DNA of 64,000 bases, taken from NCBI GenBank assembly GCA_002440965.1, contig DJWJ01000011.1:84315-148314 (forward strand), given 5' to 3'. Of this stretch, positions 25,601-33,577 are shown piece by piece. The stretch's first letter is position 1. Each line of letters begins with the position of its first letter. The stretch is from Candidatus Omnitrophica bacterium UBA6233. Lineage in GTDB: Bacteria > Omnitrophota > Gorgyraeia > Gygaellales > Profunditerraquicolaceae. The notes beneath the pieces are model-generated. The model ran no database searches, was not told the DNA's origin, and saw only the letters and a list, made by a program, of their open reading frames with translations. Both the position numbers and the translations under genes were made by a program.

Positions 25601-26660
25601 GCAGTTTTAATTCCGGTCCGACAACAATAACTGAACGTCCGGAATAATCTACGCGCTTACCGAGCAAGTTCTGTCTAAAACGACCTTGCTTACCTTTTAG
25701 CATATCAGATAAGCTCTTTAATGGACGGTTATTGGCGCCCATTACCGCCTTGCCGTGTCTTCCATTATCTAAAAGTGCATCTACCGCCTCCTGAAGCATA
25801 CGCTTTTCATTGCGAATGATAATCTCAGGAGCATTTAACTCCATTAATTTCTTTAAACGATTATTTCTGTTGATTACGCGGCGATATAAATCATTCAAAT
25901 CAGATGTAGCGAATCTTCCCCCATCTAACGGAACTAACGGCCTTAAATCCGGAGGAATTACCGGAAGAATCTCTAAAATCATCCAATCAGGATTATTTCC
26001 GGATTTCTTGAAGTCTTCGACAATTCTTAAACTCTTTAAACCTTTGCGGTTGTTTAAAGCATCTTTAGATTTCTCCAAATCGCGGCGTAATTTACGGCAC
26101 TGGGCGTCTAAATCCAGCTCTTTTAAAAGATCCTTAATTGCTTCGGCTCCGATTTTTGCCTTAAAATTAGCTCCATATTTAGCTAAAGACTCCTGATATT
26201 TTTCTTCGCTTAAAAGCTCTTTTTTCTTCAAAGGAGTGGTGCCCGGGTCAATGACTACATACTCCTCATAATAAATTATCTTCTCTAAATCCCTTAAGCC
26301 TATGTCCAATAACGCGGACATGCGGGAGGGAACTGCCTTAAAAAACCAAATATGCGTAACCGACGTAGCTAATTCAATATGCCCCATACGCTCGCGCCGG
26401 ACGGAAGAACGATCAACCGTAACCCCGCAGCGGTCGCAGGTAATCCCTTTAAACTTAATACCTTTATACTTACCGCAGTTACATTCCCAGTCACGCACCG
26501 GCCCAAAGATCTTCTCGCAAAACAAACCATCTTTTTCCGGTTTCAATGTGCGGTAGTTAATGGTCTCGGCTTTCTTAACCTCTCCTTTAGACCAAGATTT
26601 GATTATCTGGGGAGAAGCTATTTTAATCGAAATATTATCAAAAGAAACTATCTCTTCCAT
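22647..26660 (-). CDS. rpoC: DNA-directed RNA polymerase subunit beta'
   Basis: The 1337-residue largest RNA polymerase subunit has the catalytic magnesium motif [12 protein letters not shown] (near residue 460), the N-terminal zinc ribbon CNCGKYKG ... CDRCGV (residues 60-80), the second zinc site [17 protein letters not shown], the bridge helix region [20 protein letters not shown], and the C-terminal [16 protein letters not shown] conserved block. Length is close to that of E. coli (1407). It overlaps rpoB by 1 nt, implying coupling. Confidence 0.99.
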   Translation of the reverse strand: [1337 protein letters not shown]

Positions 26661-29600
26661 TATTTCGCCTTTTCTGTCCGGATATCCAGACCTAAACCTT
26701 GAAGCTCTTTAATCAAAACATTAAACGACTCTGGCGTACCATGAGTCAAGCGTTGTTCACCTTTAACAATAGCCTCATAAATTCTAGTTCTGCCTGAAAC
26801 ATCATCACTCTTTACGGTAAGCATTTCCTGCAAAGTGAAAGCCGCGCCATATGCCTCCAGCGCCCAAACTTCCATTTCTCCTAACCTCTGTCCGCCGAAT
26901 TGAGCTTTACCGCCCAACGGCTGCTGAGTAACTAAAGAATAGGGGCCGATAGAACGGGCGTGAATCTTTTCGTCAACCAAATGAATCAGCTTCATTACAT
27001 ACATATAACCTATCGTAACTCTGTGATCAAAAGGCTCGCCGCTGTAACCATCATATAGTTGAATTTTACCATCTTGCGGTAAACCGGCTTTTTCAAGCAT
27101 CTCTTTAATTTCTTTTTCAGTGGCGCCATCAAAAACCGGGGTTCCGATATAAAGACCTAAGGTCTTAGCCGCCCAACCTAAATGACATTCCAAAATCTGC
27201 CCAACGTTCATACGGGAAGGCACGCCTAACGGGTTTAAAACCACTTCTACGGGGGTGCCATCAGGCAAATAGGGCATATCCTCTTCAGGCATAATCCTGG
27301 CTACCACACCCTTGTTCCCGTGACGCCCCGCTAACTTATCGCCTTCAGCTAATCTACGCTTAGTGGCAATATAGACTACCACTCTCTTCAAAACACCAGC
27401 GGGTAACTCATCGCCGCGCCTAACCTTCTCAATTTCCTGTTCTTGCTCGGAAAGTAATTCCTGAATCTGCTCATCAAAAGAAGCGGCTAAAATTTTAGCT
27501 TCTTCATTATCGTTAAAATCATGTTTCTCGACTTTCTTTTTATCTATTCCTAAAAGCTGGGCTAAACGGGCAGTTCTTTCGGTTTCGACAAATTCAATTT
27601 CCTGCTTGTAGTAAGCTTTTAATTCTCTGATCTTAATTAATTCTTTGGACTTTTCTTCTTTGGATTTTCTGCCGCGATCCTTGCGGGAAAAAACATGCAC
27701 ATCAATAACTACACCTTGCACGCCCGGAGGAACGATTAAAGAAGTATCACGCACATCTCCGGCTTTTTCTCCGAATATAGCCCTTAAGAGCCTTTCTTCC
27801 GGAGACGGTTCCGAATCAGTTTTAGGCGTAATCTTACCGACTAATATATCCCCAGGCATAACTTCGGCTCCAATGCGAATAACACCAGTCTCATCTAAAT
27901 TAGCCAAAGCCTCTTCGCTAACATTAGGAATATCACGAGTAATCTCTTCGTTGCCTAAACGGGTTTCGGTAGCTTCAATCTCGAACTCTTCAATATGTAT
28001 AGAAGTGAAAGCATCTTCCTTTACCAGCTTCTCGCTGATTAGGATAGCGTCTTCAAAGTTAAACCCGCGCCAGGGCATAAATGCGACTAAAACATTTTTT
28101 CCCAAGGCAAGCTCCGCATTCTTTGTAGCAATACCATCGGCAATTACTTCACCCCGCTCTACCCTATCCCCGAGTTTAACAATCGGCCTCTGATTAATGC
28201 AAGTGTCGTTATTCGTACGCAAAAATTTATTTAAATGGTAGATTTTCTTGCCTATAGTAATGGAGGATGCATCAATACTAGTAACCTTTCCCGACTCTTC
28301 AGATACAAGCACTGTGCCGGAATCTCGCGCAACTTTTTCTTCCATAAGAGTCCCAACCAAAGGCGGTTCGGTAATCATTAAAGGCACACCTTGCCTCTGC
28401 ATATTTGACCCCATTAACGCTCTGTTTGCATCATCATGTTCTAAGAAGGGGATTAAAGCCGCGGCAACCGAAACTAACTGCTTCGGAGAAACATCCATAT
28501 ATTGAACCTGCTTACCCGCTACCTTAGGAAAATCATTCTTATAACGACAGGATACTTCCTTCTCGACAAAATATCCATTCTCATCCAGTGGAACGTTGGC
28601 CTGCGCGATAATCATATCTTCTTCGATATCAGCAGTTAAATAATCAATTTTTTTAGTAACCCGTCCATCTTCAACCTTGCGGTAAGGTGTTTCAATCAAA
28701 CCCAAATAATTCACCCGGGCAAATGTGCTTAAAGATGCAATCAAACCGATATTCGGGCCTTCAGGAGTTTCGATGGGACACACCCGCCCATAATGCGAAG
28801 GATGAATATCTCTTACCTCAAATCCGGCGCGCTCGCGAGACAATCCTCCCGGGCCTAAAGCACTTAAGCGTCTCTTATGAGTCATCTCGGCCAAAGGATT
28901 GATTTGATCCATAAACTGAGACAACTGGCTGCGGCCAAAAAAATCGCGGATCTGGTTGGATAATAATTTGGAGTTGATCAGGTAATGCACATTGATATTA
29001 TCAAACTCGCTTAAAATACTTAATCTTTCGCGGATGGATCTTTCCACGCGAGAGAGGCCTATGCGCATTTGATTCTGCACTAATTCACCGACGGTCTTAA
29101 CCCGGCGGTTACCTAGATGATCGATATCATCGATTTTCCCAATACCGCTCTTCAAATTAATCAGATATTCTATAACCTTAACCACGGTATCAGAATCAAG
29201 TATACGTTTATCGAGAGAAACATCCATTCCCAATTTTCTATTTAGAATAAACCTTCCTGCTCTCTCCAAATCATAGCGGGCCGGATCAAAAAATAGCCTA
29301 TAGAATAAAGCTTCCGCCGCCTCTTTAGTTACCGGTTCAGTCGGCCTCATTTTACGGTAAAAATCCATACAGGCTTCTTCTTTATTCTTAGTGTAATCTT
29401 TCTTGAGGGTATTAACGATCTCAGGGTATTCTTTTCCAAAAGCTGAAATTATATCTTTATCTTCGGAAAAACCAAGTATCCTTAAAATCTGAGTGGCGGG
29501 AAAATTCCTGCGGCGGTCAACATAAGCTAAAATCGTTTCGGTCAAGTCATATTTAAATTCCAGCCAAGCTCCCCGATAAGGAATGACTCTGCCGTAAAAT

Positions 29601-30064
29601 ATCTTTTTACCCGTCGGATGCAGCTCTTCTTCGAAGGAAACACCGGGAGAGCGCTGCAACTGGCTGACTACTACACGTTCATCTCCGTTAATAATAAAGG
29701 TGCCGGTTTCAGTCATTAACGGTATTTCGCCAAAATAAGCATCCTGCTCTTTAGTCTCTTTTGGAGTCGTCAGGCGGAACTTGACCTTTAGAGGAAGGGC
29801 ATACGAAAGACTCCTTGTCTTAGACTCAGCCAGATTATACTTTGGCTTACCTAATGAATAGCTTATAAACTCCAATTTTACAGAGCGATTCGGGCTTTCA
29901 ATAGGAAAAATCTCAGCAAAAACTTCCTGCAGGCCTTGGTGCTTTCTTTCATTTGGCTTAGCATCAAGCTGCAAAAACTCAGCGTAAGCCTCAAGCTGAA
30001 CGTCTAAAAGATTCGGTATATTATAGACTTCCTTGATTTTGGCAAAACTTTTTCGCTTAATCAT
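26660..30064 (-). CDS. rpoB: DNA-directed RNA polymerase subunit beta
   Basis: The 1134-residue catalytic subunit has the rifampicin-region blocks SQLSQFMDQINPLAEMTHKR and RLSALGPGGLSRERAGFEVR (the wild-type-like Asp, His and Ser are seen), the GFNFEDAILISEKL block, and the C-terminal LGGKAQFGGQRLGEMEVWALEA. The frame is open upstream to a TTG at 30130. The ATG at 30064 is chosen because it gives MIKRKSFAKIKEVYNIPNLL, the usual family start, with an AAGAAAG sequence just upstream. Confidence 0.98.
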   Translation of the reverse strand: MIKRKSFAKIKEVYNIPNLLDVQLEAYAEFLQLDAKPNERKHQGLQEVFAEIFPIESPNRSVKLEFISYSLGKPKYNLAESKTRSLSYALPLKVKFRLTTPKETKEQDAYFGEIPLMTETGTFIINGDERVVVSQLQRSPGVSFEEELHPTGKKIFYGRVIPYRGAWLEFKYDLTETILAYVDRRRNFPATQILRILGFSEDKDIISAFGKEYPEIVNTLKKDYTKNKEEACMDFYRKMRPTEPVTKEAAEALFYRLFFDPARYDLERAGRFILNRKLGMDVSLDKRILDSDTVVKVIEYLINLKSGIGKIDDIDHLGNRRVKTVGELVQNQMRIGLSRVERSIRERLSILSEFDNINVHYLINSKLLSNQIRDFFGRSQLSQFMDQINPLAEMTHKRRLSALGPGGLSRERAGFEVRDIHPSHYGRVCPIETPEGPNIGLIASLSTFARVNYLGLIETPYRKVEDGRVTKKIDYLTADIEEDMIIAQANVPLDENGYFVEKEVSCRYKNDFPKVAGKQVQYMDVSPKQLVSVAAALIPFLEHDDANRALMGSNMQRQGVPLMITEPPLVGTLMEEKVARDSGTVLVSEESGKVTSIDASSITIGKKIYHLNKFLRTNNDTCINQRPIVKLGDRVERGEVIADGIATKNAELALGKNVLVAFMPWRGFNFEDAILISEKLVKEDAFTSIHIEEFEIEATETRLGNEEITRDIPNVSEEALANLDETGVIRIGAEVMPGDILVGKITPKTDSEPSPEERLLRAIFGEKAGDVRDTSLIVPPGVQGVVIDVHVFSRKDRGRKSKEEKSKELIKIRELKAYYKQEIEFVETERTARLAQLLGIDKKKVEKHDFNDNEEAKILAASFDEQIQELLSEQEQEIEKVRRGDELPAGVLKRVVVYIATKRRLAEGDKLAGRHGNKGVVARIMPEEDMPYLPDGTPVEVVLNPLGVPSRMNVGQILECHLGWAAKTLGLYIGTPVFDGATEKEIKEMLEKAGLPQDGKIQLYDGYSGEPFDHRVTIGYMYVMKLIHLVDEKIHARSIGPYSLVTQQPLGGKAQFGGQRLGEMEVWALEAYGAAFTLQEMLTVKSDDVSGRTRIYEAIVKGEQRLTHGTPESFNVLIKELQGLGLDIRTEKAK

Positions 30065-30148
30065 ATAATCTTTCTTATGATTGCTGACCGCTAGTATCGG
30101 CATCGATATCACCGACAATAGCATTAGCAACCTTTGAAAATATTGTCT

Positions 30149-30535
30149 TTATTTGAGTTCTACGGTAGCGCCGGCTGCTTCAAGTTTCTTCTTTATCTCT
30201 TCGGCTTCTTCTTTGGTTGCGCCTTCTTTAATCGGCTTGGGAGCGCCATCAACTAAATCTTTGGCTTCCTTTAAACCAAGATTGGTAATAGTGCGAACCT
30301 CTTTGATAACTGCGATTTTGTTTGCGCCTGAGCTGACTAAAACTACCGTAAAGGCAGTCTTCTCTTCGGCTGCAGGTGCAGCTCCAGCTGCGCCGCCTGC
30401 TGCGGGAGCAGCCATCATCGGCATATTTGCCTTAACCCCGAATTTCTCTTCCAGGGCTTTGACTAAATCCGATAGCTCCAGCACTGTCATGCCCTCTATC
30501 GACTTAATCATTTCATCTAACTTTGCGCTTGCCAT
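30149..30535 (-). CDS. rplL: 50S ribosomal protein L7/L12
   Basis: The 128-residue stalk protein has an N-terminal dimerisation helix pair, an Ala/Gly-rich hinge (AAPAAGGAAGAAPAA) and the C-terminal factor-binding domain (NKIAVIKEVRTITNLGLKEA, DLVDGAPKPIKEGATK). It recruits EF-Tu and EF-G. It lies 12 nt after rplJ. Confidence 0.99.
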   Translation of the reverse strand: MASAKLDEMIKSIEGMTVLELSDLVKALEEKFGVKANMPMMAAPAAGGAAGAAPAAEEKTAFTVVLVSSGANKIAVIKEVRTITNLGLKEAKDLVDGAPKPIKEGATKEEAEEIKKKLEAAGATVELK

Positions 30536-30547
30536 TCCTTCCTCCTT

Positions 30548-31075
30548 TTAACTTGTCTTTTTTTGTTTTATTTGATCCAAACAAATAACAAATTTCGCCA
30601 ATACCTGATTTAGCGTTATTACCAAACCCGATATCGGCGAATTCAATGCACCCACTACCTGAGCACGTAAAACTTCCTTGGATGGAAGCTTAGCCATATG
30701 CTCAATATCTTCTTTCTCGATTATTTTATCGCTTAACGCCCCGCCTTCAAGCTTAAGCTGTTCATGCTCTTTGGTAAAATTACATAAAACTTGCGATGCT
30801 CCCACGGGTTCGTCTTTAATAAAAATCAAACCGCACGGACCGTCTATATTCTTAACCAGAGGCTCTAATGCTGAATCCTTAAATGCCCGGCGGGCAACAC
30901 TGTTTTTTACTATAAACAAAGAAGCGTTTGCTCCTTTTAAAATTTGCCTTAATGAACATAAATCCGGGCTGGACACTCCGGAGTATTTGACGATAAATAC
31001 CGTCCCGGAATCTTTCAGGGTATCTTTAATACGGCTCTGCGAAGCCTCCTTAACAATTAAACCGATTTTTTTCAT
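30548..31075 (-). CDS. rplJ: 50S ribosomal protein L10
   Basis: The 175-residue base of the L7/L12 stalk has the motif LRQILKGANASLFIVKNSVARRA with downstream GPCGLIFIKDEPV and a C-terminal L12-binding helix. E. coli L10 represses its own operon by binding a leader kink-turn; here the 108-nt leader is instead filled by a repeat that includes the start codon. No Shine-Dalgarno is seen. Confidence 0.97.
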   Translation of the reverse strand: MKKIGLIVKEASQSRIKDTLKDSGTVFIVKYSGVSSPDLCSLRQILKGANASLFIVKNSVARRAFKDSALEPLVKNIDGPCGLIFIKDEPVGASQVLCNFTKEHEQLKLEGGALSDKIIEKEDIEHMAKLPSKEVLRAQVVGALNSPISGLVITLNQVLAKFVICLDQIKQKKTS

Positions 31076-31172
31076 AGTTCGACTCGTTTCACTCGCTCAC
31101 TATGAACCCTGAGCTTGGTAGCGCTTCGACTCTACTCAGTGTCGCTGGTGAGCAAGGTCGAACCACCGAAGG
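31076..31172 (-). repeat. Repeat family B, copy 2 (rplJ leader)
   Basis: On the minus strand GAACCCTTCGG opens an imperfect stem-loop that closes with GCTCAGGGTTC, followed by TTCATAGTGAGCGAGTGAAA and CGAGTCGAACTATG, where the ATG starts rplJ. The last ~35 nt match the rplO leader repeat with one or two differences; the middle is about 45 nt longer. TTCATAGT can pair with ACTATGAA over the start codon. Confidence 0.8.
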
Positions 31173-31183
31173 GTTCGTTTTAT

Positions 31184-31864
31184 TTATACCGCTAAAGTTA
31201 ATCCCGGATTCATCGATGTGGCGATAGAAAGGCTTTTTACAAACTTACCTTTCACTGATGCCGGCTTTGTCTCGTTTAATGCCTCAATTACTCTTGAGGC
31301 ATTATCATATAATTTATCTTCGCTAAAAGACACTTTACCTACTGAAAGATGAACCCCACCCTGCTTATCCACGCGGAATTCCACTTTGCCTTTTTTTACA
31401 TCTTCAATCGCTTTCAATATATCGTTAGTAACAGTTCCGGTTTTTGGACTAGGCATCAGGCCACGGGGACCTAGAATCTTGCCTAATTTACTTAAATCCT
31501 TCATCATCTCAGGAGTGGCAATCACGCAATCAAAATCCATAAAACCAGCCGCTACTTTGTCTATAAGCTCTACTCCACCCACATGATCGGCATTGGCAGA
31601 ACGGGCAATCTTTTCGTGTTCTCCCTTACAAAAAACCGCCACCCGGATCTTTTTACCTGTTCCATGCGGCAGGATAACAGTTCCACGAACCATTTGATCG
31701 CTCTTCTTTGTATCAACGCTTAAATTAAAGTGTAAATCTACAGAACTGTCAAATTTCGTCAGAGCCATTTTCTTCAACACAGTTATGGCCTCTTTAAGCT
31801 GATATATCTTATCCCTGTCTAACAGCTTAACCGATTCCTTATATCTTTTGCTGCGCGTTTTCAT
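31184..31864 (-). CDS. rplA: 50S ribosomal protein L1
   Basis: The 226-residue L1 is recognised by FDSSVDLHFNLSVDTKKSDQ, LPHGTGKKIRVAVF and GKILGPRGLMPSPKTGTVT. It forms the L1 stalk and helps release E-site tRNA. Length is close to the usual ~230. It follows rplK by 6 nt, so no separate operator is evident. Confidence 0.99.
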   Translation of the reverse strand: MKTRSKRYKESVKLLDRDKIYQLKEAITVLKKMALTKFDSSVDLHFNLSVDTKKSDQMVRGTVILPHGTGKKIRVAVFCKGEHEKIARSANADHVGGVELIDKVAAGFMDFDCVIATPEMMKDLSKLGKILGPRGLMPSPKTGTVTNDILKAIEDVKKGKVEFRVDKQGGVHLSVGKVSFSEDKLYDNASRVIEALNETKPASVKGKFVKSLSIATSMNPGLTLAV

Positions 31865-31870
31865 AGTAAT

Positions 31871-32299
31871 TTAACCCTCAACTGCTATGCCCATACTGCG
31901 GGCTGTTCCTTCAATAACCTTGATTGCTTGAGCCATATCCGAAGTATTTAAATCCGACATTTTCTGCTTGGCAATCTCCTCAACCTGCTTCTTAGTAACC
32001 TTGCCTATAATCTCTTTTCCGCTGATGCCGCTGGCCTTGGCTAAATTTGCCGCGCGCTTCAAAAGAACGGATGATGGCGGGCTCTTTATAATAAAGGTAA
32101 AGGATCTATCTTCATATACGCTGATAACAACCGGAAGGATCAATCCATCCCGGCCTTTAGTCTGATCATTGAACTGCTTACAGAACTGCATGATATTCAC
32201 GCCATGCTGTCCTAATGCCGGGCCAACCGGAGGTGCCGGATTAGCCTGAGCAGCCGGAACATGTAATTTAATCTGCGCTTTAATCGCTTTCTTTGCCAT
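31871..32299 (-). CDS. rplK: 50S ribosomal protein L11
   Basis: The 142-residue L11 has the N-terminal AIKAQIKLHVPAAQANPAPP, the GVNIMQFCKQFNDQT helix and a C-terminal rRNA-binding domain ending AIKVIEGTARSMGIAVEG. It binds the GTPase-associated centre and RelA in many bacteria. It lies 2 nt after nusG. Confidence 0.99.
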   Translation of the reverse strand: MAKKAIKAQIKLHVPAAQANPAPPVGPALGQHGVNIMQFCKQFNDQTKGRDGLILPVVISVYEDRSFTFIIKSPPSSVLLKRAANLAKASGISGKEIIGKVTKKQVEEIAKQKMSDLNTSDMAQAIKVIEGTARSMGIAVEG

Positions 32300-32301
32300 A
32301 T

Positions 32302-32829
32302 TTAAATTTTCTCAACCTGCCAATACTCCAACTCAACCGGAGTAGAACGCCCAAAGATAGAAACACTCACCTTAATCTTGCCTTTTTCCGGATGGATCTC
32401 GTCGATTGTCCCGTTGAAATTCTGAAATGGACCTTCGGTTACCCTTACCTGCTCACCCTTCTCAAAAACGATCTTCGGACTAGGTTTAACTTGAGTGTCT
32501 TTTGTCTTCTTTAAGATATTATCCACTTCGCTTTGAGGAAGAGGCATGGGTTTTTTACCTAGGCCTATGAAACCGGTAACTCCGGGAGCGGTCTTAACGA
32601 ACAAATACGTCTTTTCATTCAGTTCCATTTCTACCAAAAGATAGCCCGGAAAGAATTTTCTTTGGGATATTTTCTTTTTTCCGGAACGAACTTCAGAAAC
32701 CTGCTCAGTTGGAATGATTACGCTCGAAATAGAATCCTGTAAACCAGAAGCGGCAATCTTGTTCTCTAAAGAAGTTTTTACTTTATCCTCTAAGCCAGTT
32801 TGTGTATGCACTACGTACCAGTTCTTCAT
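32302..32829 (-). CDS. nusG: Transcription elongation/antitermination factor NusG
   Basis: The 175-residue NusG has an NGN domain (KNWYVVHTQTGLEDKVKTSL, KFFPGYLLVEMEL, GVTGFIGLGKKPMPL) and a C-terminal KOW domain (FEKGEQVRVTEGPFQNFNGT). It couples RNA polymerase to S10/ribosomes and Rho. Overlaps secE by 1 nt as in most bacteria. Confidence 0.99.
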   Translation of the reverse strand: MKNWYVVHTQTGLEDKVKTSLENKIAASGLQDSISSVIIPTEQVSEVRSGKKKISQRKFFPGYLLVEMELNEKTYLFVKTAPGVTGFIGLGKKPMPLPQSEVDNILKKTKDTQVKPSPKIVFEKGEQVRVTEGPFQNFNGTIDEIHPEKGKIKVSVSIFGRSTPVELEYWQVEKI

Positions 32830-33020
32830 TATTTGAATAGTAAGCTTAATAATTTGGAAAGGAAAATATCCAACACTCCGATAAAAATACCCAGTATTAA
32901 AGTCACGACTATAACCACCAGCGTTGATGCTAATAACTCTTCACGCGTACTCCAAGCAACCTTCCCTAACTCTGCCTTTACTTCTTTGATAAAATTTACC
33001 GGTCTTGCTATTAAGTTCAT
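32829..33020 (-). CDS. secE: Protein translocase subunit SecE
   Basis: The 63-residue single-helix form of SecE has the amphipathic segment NFIKEVKAELGKVAWSTREE and one membrane helix (TLVVIVVTLILGIFIGVLDI). The frame is open further upstream, but that extension would run into tRNA-Trp. The ATG at 33020 is chosen because an AAGGAA ribosome-binding site precedes it and the family start fits. SecE stabilises SecY in the translocon. Confidence 0.97.
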   Translation of the reverse strand: MNLIARPVNFIKEVKAELGKVAWSTREELLASTLVVIVVTLILGIFIGVLDIFLSKLLSLLFK

Positions 33021-33058
33021 AGTTCCTTTTTTTGCCCCTTGACCGCCTTCAAAAACTA

Positions 33059-33129
33059 CAGGAGCGGCAGGACTTGAACCTGCAGTCACGGTTTTGGAGA
33101 CCGTTGGTTTGCCATTAACCGACGCCCCT
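33059..33129 (-). tRNA. tRNA-Trp (anticodon CCA)
   Basis: A complete cloverleaf folds from the minus strand: acceptor AGGGGCG/CGCTCCT (one G-U), D arm GGTT/AACC, anticodon arm ACGGT-CTCCAAA-ACCGT, and T arm GCAGG-TTCAAGT-CCTGC. The anticodon is CCA. It has 71 nt with discriminator G and no encoded 3' CCA. A tRNA-Trp next to secE is a common bacterial arrangement. Confidence 0.97.
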
Positions 33130-33134
33130 AATCA

Positions 33135-33284
33135 TTATTTTGTTTCTTTATGCGGGGTATGCTTATGACAGGACTGACAAAACTTGTTTATCTCTAAACG
33201 GTCCTGATGCAGTTTCTTGTTCTTTGTCGTCGTATAATTTCTATTCTTGCAAACCGTACACTCTAATGTAATGATTTCGCGCAT
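33135..33284 (-). CDS. rpmG: 50S ribosomal protein L33
   Basis: A 49-residue gene: MREIITLECTVCKNRNYTTT, with the middle LHQDRLEINKFCQSCHKHTP. The zinc-binding cysteine pairs C-T-V-C and C-Q-S-C are both present (C+ type). L33 lies near the E site of the 50S subunit. It sits between tRNA-Thr and tRNA-Trp, a typical position. No clear Shine-Dalgarno is visible; a hairpin lies just upstream. Confidence 0.96.
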   Translation of the reverse strand: MREIITLECTVCKNRNYTTTKNKKLHQDRLEINKFCQSCHKHTPHKETK

Positions 33285-33291
33285 TTTTTAA

Positions 33292-33339
33292 TGAGCGCAT
33301 AGCTTACGAACACTATAGCGTAAGTAAGTTATTGCGCGA
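33292..33339 (-). other. Hairpin between tRNA-Thr and rpmG
   Basis: On the minus strand CTTACG and CGTAAG form a 6-bp stem with a 10-nt loop; outer GCGCA and TGCGC arms extend it with a bulge. It directly follows the tRNA and precedes rpmG, so a role in tRNA 3'-end processing or in rpmG translation is possible. It has no U-tract. Confidence 0.4.
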
Positions 33340-33343
33340 ATTA

Positions 33344-33416
33344 AGCTGGAGACGAGAATTGAACTCGTGACCCCGTCCTTACCAAGGACGTGCTCTGCCA
33401 ACTGAGCTACTCCAGC
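33344..33416 (-). tRNA. tRNA-Thr (anticodon GGT)
   Basis: A 73-nt cloverleaf: acceptor GCTGGAG/CTCCAGC, D arm GCTC-AGTTGGCA-GAGC, anticodon arm CGTCC-TTGGTAA-GGACG, T arm ACGAG-TTCAATT-CTCGT. The anticodon GGT reads ACC and ACT (threonine). No 3' CCA is encoded. It is the first gene downstream of the promoter at 33549-33577. Confidence 0.98.
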
Positions 33417-33548
33417 GTTACCTTTTTAATGACCGCCGGAGGAATGATTCCCAAAATAAAAAAAATCCAGCAAAGAAATTTTTTTAAACTTCTTTTTGTA
33501 TATTCCAAATTAAAGTTATGCTGTTACCTCGATTTACGTAAGCAATAA

Positions 33549-33577
33549 AATATATACTAATTTGACATACTTGTCAA
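33549..33577 (-). promoter_or_regulatory. Sigma70-type promoter of the tRNA-Thr/rpmG/secE/ribosomal cluster
   Basis: On the minus strand: TTGACA, a 17-nt spacer, then TATATT. The predicted transcription start lies about 120 nt upstream of tRNA-Thr. The -35 hexamer is one arm of a palindrome, TTGACA-AGTA-TGTCAA. The rsmA stop codon TGA lies inside the -35 box, so upstream genes read straight into this promoter. Confidence 0.8.

Noticed and set aside
27645..28193. Plus-strand open frame of 182 codons inside rpoB
   Set aside because: It is antisense to conserved rpoB sequence and has Ser-rich shadow composition; no ribosome-binding site was noted.
32829..33089. Longer secE start giving 86 residues
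   Set aside because: The extension would overlap the T arm and acceptor of tRNA-Trp. The ATG at 33020 has a good ribosome-binding site and fits family length.
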